Part shown: positions 60,597-64,000 of the stretch, in pieces
Position numbering within the stretch: position 1 is the stretch's first letter
Layout of the letters: every line of letters begins with the position of its first letter
DNA from: Burkholderiales bacterium
Lineage (GTDB): Bacteria > Pseudomonadota > Gammaproteobacteria > Burkholderiales > Casimicrobiaceae
Direction: 5' to 3'
DNA length: 64,000 nt
Assembly (NCBI GenBank): GCA_905339295.1
Contig: CAJPFI010000044.1
Span: 1-64,000, forward strand
Notes under the pieces: model-generated
What the model was told of the DNA's origin: nothing
The model's database searches: none
What the model saw: the letters and a program-made list of their open reading frames with translations, nothing else
Position numbers and translations under genes: made by a program

Positions 60597-61514
60597 TCAG
60601 GCCTCGAGAAGGTAGGCGCGGCTGTCCTCGAGGAAGTGGGGCCCGTCGTCCGAGCGCACAGCGGTGCCGACGCCGTCCGCCGTCAGGACCTCGAGCAAGA
60701 GCGCGCTCGGGACGCCGCCGTCGACGATGTGCACCGAGCGCACGCCCTCGCGGACCGCGTCGAGCGCCGCCGCGACGCGCGCGACCCTGTCCTCGCTCAC
60801 CCTGCCCTCGGCGAGCAGGCGCTCGACCTCGCTCGCGGTCAGGATGTAGGCGAGATGGCCGCGCCGGTCGGCGATGCCCTCGGTATTGGTCATCAGAACG
60901 AGCTTCTCGGCCCCGAGCGCGCGGGCGAGGCGCCCGGCCAGCCGGTCCGAGTCGATGTGGTAGGCGGTGCCGTCCGCCGCGACGCCCAGCGGCATGATCA
61001 CCGGCACGAACTCGCGCGACAGCAGCAGGTGGATGAGTTCGGTGTCGATGCCGACGATGTCGCCGACGTAGCCGAGGTCGACGGCCTCCTCGCCGGGCGC
61101 CGCGTCGACGCGCATGCGCGCGGCCTGGATGAAACGCCCGTCCTGTCCGTTGATGCCGACCGCGCGACCGCCGTGCTGGTTGATGAGCCCGGTCAGCTCC
61201 TGGTTCAGCTCGTCCAACGCCATCTCGACGACCGTCAGCGTCTTCTCGTCGGTTACGCGGAGCCCGCGGTGGCGTCGCGGCGTCATGCCCATCTTCGCGA
61301 GCAGGCCGTCGATGTGCCAACCGCCGCCGTGCACGACGATCGGATTCATGCCGACCAGGCGCAGCAGCGCGACGTCGCGCGCGAACGTCGCCTTGAGCGC
61401 GGGATCGGCCATCGCGCGGCCGCCGAAGCGCACGACGATGATCTTGCCGTGGTAGGCGCGCAGGTAGGGCAGCGCTTCGGCGAGCGTGCGTGCAGTGGTG
61501 GCGGCGCTGGGCAT
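60597..61514 (-). CDS. Acetylglutamate-kinase-like protein (ArgB family), catalytic lysines replaced
   Basis: A 305-residue amino-acid-kinase fold protein similar to ArgB along its length (LAEALPYLRAYHGKIIVVRF, GMNPIVVHGGG, VKxLT-like VLMTNTEGIADRRG, VHIVDGGVPSALLLEVLTAD). The N-terminal catalytic Lys of KYGG is Arg29 in VVRFGG, GGGPQI is GGGWHI, and the second Lys region (normally GGMxPK) reads VSEDRVARV. It probably does not act as an ordinary acetylglutamate kinase, and may be a regulatory or divergent paralogue. It is separated from the upstream divergent nucleotidyltransferase gene by about 190 bases and is not in an arg operon. Confidence 0.78.
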   Translation of the reverse strand: MPSAATTARTLAEALPYLRAYHGKIIVVRFGGRAMADPALKATFARDVALLRLVGMNPIVVHGGGWHIDGLLAKMGMTPRRHRGLRVTDEKTLTVVEMALDELNQELTGLINQHGGRAVGINGQDGRFIQAARMRVDAAPGEEAVDLGYVGDIVGIDTELIHLLLSREFVPVIMPLGVAADGTAYHIDSDRLAGRLARALGAEKLVLMTNTEGIADRRGHLAYILTASEVERLLAEGRVSEDRVARVAAALDAVREGVRSVHIVDGGVPSALLLEVLTADGVGTAVRSDDGPHFLEDSRAYLLEA

Positions 61515-61706
61515 CGTAGGTCGGGCGTGCCGTGGCGAACGTCCATCGGGCCGTCCTGGGCGAATGGTACCGAATTCCGCACGTCCGGCGCTGCCGCCGC
61601 GTCGACGCTCGCGCCGCGGCGGGCCGTCGATCGTGCCACGGTGCGTCGCGTAAGATGCGCCACCGGCCGCCCGGAGAGCCGCTCGGCCGTGCATGCGCCG
61701 CCACCG

Positions 61707-62477
61707 ATGCCCGAATCGTCGCTCGACCACGTCGTCGTCCTCGCCGCCGGCATGGGCCTTCGCCTGGGCCCGGCCGCCGGGGGACGCCCGAAGGCGCTCG
61801 TCGAGGTCGCCGGCCGGACGCTGCTCGAGCACGCGCTCCGGTTCGCCGCCGCGCTGGGGGCGCGCGAGATCATAGTGGTCGCCGGGTACCGCGGCGATCT
61901 CGTCGGCGAGCACCTCGCCGCGCTGGCGATCCCCGGCGCGCGCCTCGTCGACAATCCGCGCTATCGCGACGGCAACCTGTACTCGGTCGAGGCCGCGCTC
62001 GCGCGCGTTCGCGGGGCGTTCCTGCTCGCGAACTGCGATCACGTCTTCCCCGACGAGGCCGCGCGGCGCGTCACCGGGGGATTCGGCGGCGACGTGACCG
62101 CCTGGTGCGAGTTCGAGCGCCCGCTCGCGCCCGACGAGATGAAGGTGGTGCTCGACGCGTCGGGCGCCATCGTCCGCATCGCGAAGACGCTCACCGACTA
62201 CGATGGCGGCTACATCGGTCTGACGCACGTTCCGGCCGTGGCGCTCGCGAGCTACCGCCGCGCCGTGGATCGCGCGCGGGCGCGCCACGGCGACGGTGCC
62301 GTCGCCGAGCAGGCGCTGCAGGCGCTCGCCGACAACGCCGAGCGCGTCCTGGCCGCGAGCCTCGACGGCATCTCGTGGTCGGAGGTCGACACGCCGGCCG
62401 ACCTCGCGCTCGCGAACGAGCGCGTGCGCGCGACGCCGCTCGACTGGCCGACGTCCCCGGCCGGCCGCGATGGCTGA
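61707..62477 (+). CDS. Sugar/choline-phosphate nucleotidyltransferase
   Basis: A 256-residue enzyme of the NTP-transferase family. The signature VVLAAGMGLRLGPAAGGRPK binds the nucleotide, ANCDHVF carries the metal Asp, and VDTPADLALANE closes the fold. It resembles phosphocholine or glycerol-phosphate cytidylyltransferases (LicC type). The next gene starts within its last eight bases, and that protein uses CDP-activated alcohols, so CTP is the likely nucleotide. Probably makes a CDP-polyol or CDP-choline for a surface polymer. Confidence 0.8.
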   Translation: MPESSLDHVVVLAAGMGLRLGPAAGGRPKALVEVAGRTLLEHALRFAAALGAREIIVVAGYRGDLVGEHLAALAIPGARLVDNPRYRDGNLYSVEAALARVRGAFLLANCDHVFPDEAARRVTGGFGGDVTAWCEFERPLAPDEMKVVLDASGAIVRIAKTLTDYDGGYIGLTHVPAVALASYRRAVDRARARHGDGAVAEQALQALADNAERVLAASLDGISWSEVDTPADLALANERVRATPLDWPTSPAGRDG

Positions 62478-63624
62478 GGCCGCATCCACCGGCGCCGGCG
62501 GGTGCCTGGCGCTCGCCTGGCACCCCCACCATGTCGAGCATCTCGCACCCTGGTGCGGGATCGTGGGCATGCCGATGCTCCTGGCCGACAGCCCCGGCCT
62601 CTACGCGGCGTCGCGCTGCTATCCCGGCCTCGACACCGCCTGGGCGCATGGCGTGAGGATGCCCGCCGCCGTCGACGCGTTCGCCGGCGCGATTCGCGAG
62701 CGTGCGCCGCGTGTCGTGTTCTACTCCGACCTGTTCGGGCGCGACTCGCTGCGCAGGCTGCTCGGCGGCCGCGCGGACGCGCCGCGCGTCGTCTACGTGC
62801 CTCACGGCTTCTCCGAGAAGCGCCAGGACTGGGCGCGCGGAACCGCGTTCCAGGACGTCGCCGTGGTCTACGGACAGCATGCGCTCGACCAGCTCGCCGC
62901 GCTCGGCGTCGCCGGCCACCTCGAGCGTTGCGTCGTCTCCGGCAACGTCCGCCGGCGCTGGCATCGCCTGCACGCGGCGCACTTCCGCGCGCAGCTCGCG
63001 GCCCTCGGCCTCGGCGATCCGCCCGCGGGCCGCACGCTGCTCTACGCGCCCACGTGGCAGGACGCGATCGGCTCATCGTCGTATTTCGCGGCGATCGCGC
63101 CCCTCGCCCTGCGCCTGCCCGCCGGCTGGCGGCTGGTCGTGAAGCTGCATCCGCATTCCGAACGCTACGCGCCGATGCTGGACGAGATCGAGGCGCGGTG
63201 CGGGAACCGCAACGTGCACTTCGTGCGCAACAGCCCGCTCACTTTCCCGTTCCTCGAGATCGCCGACGCCTATCTCGGCGACATGTCCTCGCTCGCCTAC
63301 GACTACCTCGCCAGCGGGCGTCCGATGTTCTTCGCCAATCCGACCGCGGGCGCGCCTGCGGACGCCGCGCATTCGCGGCTGTTCACGTGCGGAACGGTGA
63401 TTCCGCCGGACCGCTACGACGATGCCTACCGGCTGATCGACGCAGCGTGGGACTCGGACGCGGAGCGCTTCGGCGAGGCGCGCGCCGCGCTCGAGCGATA
63501 CACGCACGCCCCGGAACGCGGCTTCGACGAGCTCGCGGCCGAGATTGCGGATGCGACCGCGGGGCCCGCCCCGGCGTGGATGACCGGCGAATCCGCGCTG
63601 TCGCGGCACGCGGCGGACGACTAG
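62470..63624 (+). CDS. CDP-glycerol glycerophosphotransferase-like protein
   Basis: A 384-residue glycosyltransferase-B-fold protein. LLYAPTWQD, LVVKLHPHSERY and IADAYLGDMSSLAYDYLASG with FFANPT are the hallmarks of the TagB/TagF-type family, which transfers glycerol or ribitol phosphate from CDP donors. It overlaps the nucleotidyltransferase by eight bases, so the pair is translationally coupled and likely makes and then attaches a polyol phosphate on a surface glycan. Gram-negative members occur in capsule loci. No other capsule gene is in the window. Confidence 0.82.
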   Translation: MAEAASTGAGGCLALAWHPHHVEHLAPWCGIVGMPMLLADSPGLYAASRCYPGLDTAWAHGVRMPAAVDAFAGAIRERAPRVVFYSDLFGRDSLRRLLGGRADAPRVVYVPHGFSEKRQDWARGTAFQDVAVVYGQHALDQLAALGVAGHLERCVVSGNVRRRWHRLHAAHFRAQLAALGLGDPPAGRTLLYAPTWQDAIGSSSYFAAIAPLALRLPAGWRLVVKLHPHSERYAPMLDEIEARCGNRNVHFVRNSPLTFPFLEIADAYLGDMSSLAYDYLASGRPMFFANPTAGAPADAAHSRLFTCGTVIPPDRYDDAYRLIDAAWDSDAERFGEARAALERYTHAPERGFDELAAEIADATAGPAPAWMTGESALSRHAADD

Positions 63625-63814
63625 CGTCCGTCGGCGCGACGGGAGAGTCCGACGACCTGGGAAAGGATGAAACCGATTGTCCGGGCGAGCCGTGTCGCCG
63701 ATGCCGTGCCCCGGGGCACGGCAAGACCGCGCGATGCGGCATGGCGGCCCACTTCGCCGTGACCTGTCGAGCGGGCCTGCCGGACGACGCACCCGCGACC
63801 AGGATCCATCGGCG

Positions 63815-64000
63815 CTACTCGCGCGCCTCCTCCCGCTGCTCGAGGTCCCAGCGCAGCTCGACCAGGTCGTCGTCGAGCGCGTCGCGCACCGACACGATCC
63901 CGATCGGCCGGCCGAACTCGACCACCGGGAGGTGGCGGAACTTGCCCTCGTGCATCACGCGCAGCGCGCGGATGAACGGCTCGTCGGCGTGCATCGTCTG
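63815..64000 (-). CDS. CBS-domain protein, C-terminal end (partial)
   Basis: The final 61 residues of a gene that continues beyond the window. HADEPFIRALRVMHEGKFRH, LPVVEFGRPIGIVSVRDALD is the second half of a CBS pair, which binds adenine nucleotides and often regulates an attached or partner enzyme. The tail is short and acidic, so this may be a stand-alone two-CBS protein. About 190 bases with no gene separate it from the glycerophosphotransferase end. Confidence 0.85.
   Translation of the reverse strand, partial: QTMHADEPFIRALRVMHEGKFRHLPVVEFGRPIGIVSVRDALDDDLVELRWDLEQREEARE

Overview
The window is GC-rich chromosomal DNA with dense genes on both strands. It most resembles a betaproteobacterium, probably near Burkholderiales. 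The reasons are three tripartite-tricarboxylate-transporter (Bug-type) solute receptors, a class Ia ribonucleotide reductase tail, and proteins of the YaeQ, ArfB, DUF1993, DUF2237 and DUF3750 families. No rRNA, tRNA, CRISPR array or replication origin was seen. Taxonomy is inferred from gene content only.

Layout. 0-3 kb: the end of nrdB, then a visibly AT-richer HEPN/STAND ATPase gene that looks acquired and resembles anti-phage signalling ATPases. 3-16 kb: a LysR regulator, a cupin gene and a TTT transporter operon, followed by a zone full of one palindrome-paired repeat family (REPIN-like) and the tyrosine transposase (RAYT) that probably moves it. These repeats lie between, and sometimes inside, an alpha/beta hydrolase, a Cys-rich lipoprotein, a 5'-nucleotidase, an OmpA-domain protein, a TTT receptor and an AMP-forming ligase. 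16-18.3 kb: a small putative sigma regulon made of a CC-repeat miniprotein, a SigZ-like ECF sigma factor and a sterol-desaturase-family enzyme, with the same promoter sequence ahead of the first and last units. 18.6-23.7 kb: a metallo-hydrolase, an HD-GYP phosphodiesterase and small conserved proteins. 23.9-29 kb: an IclR regulator and M19 dipeptidase-like gene divergent from a TTT receptor, FAD amino-acid oxidase and nitrilase-family amidohydrolase, probably one catabolic locus. 30-33.2 kb: a three-gene operon with a gingipain/caspase-fold protease, an 87-residue protein and an SGNH hydrolase with a histone-like basic N-terminus. 33.4-52 kb: mostly housekeeping and envelope genes (apt, arfB, yaeQ, an ABC exporter, a cold-shock gene with a long leader and terminator, thioredoxins, TerB, AEC transporter, BON lipoprotein). 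53-64 kb: a GST, an alternative oxidase, serC-serA, a DapA-like aldolase, an isochorismatase-like hydrolase, a GGDEF protein, an ArgB-like protein lacking its catalytic lysines, a nucleotidyltransferase overlapping a glycerophosphotransferase-like gene, and the end of a CBS-domain gene.

How parts work together. The cupin-TctC-TctB-TctA cluster with divergent LysR is a typical regulated carboxylate uptake unit. The IclR locus pairs uptake with oxidative and hydrolytic steps on amino-acid-like substrates. The best candidates for something undescribed are the sigma/CCAP/desaturase regulon, the protease-87aa-SGNH operon, the HEPN-STAND gene and the nested REPIN zone whose copies supply start and stop codons to host genes.
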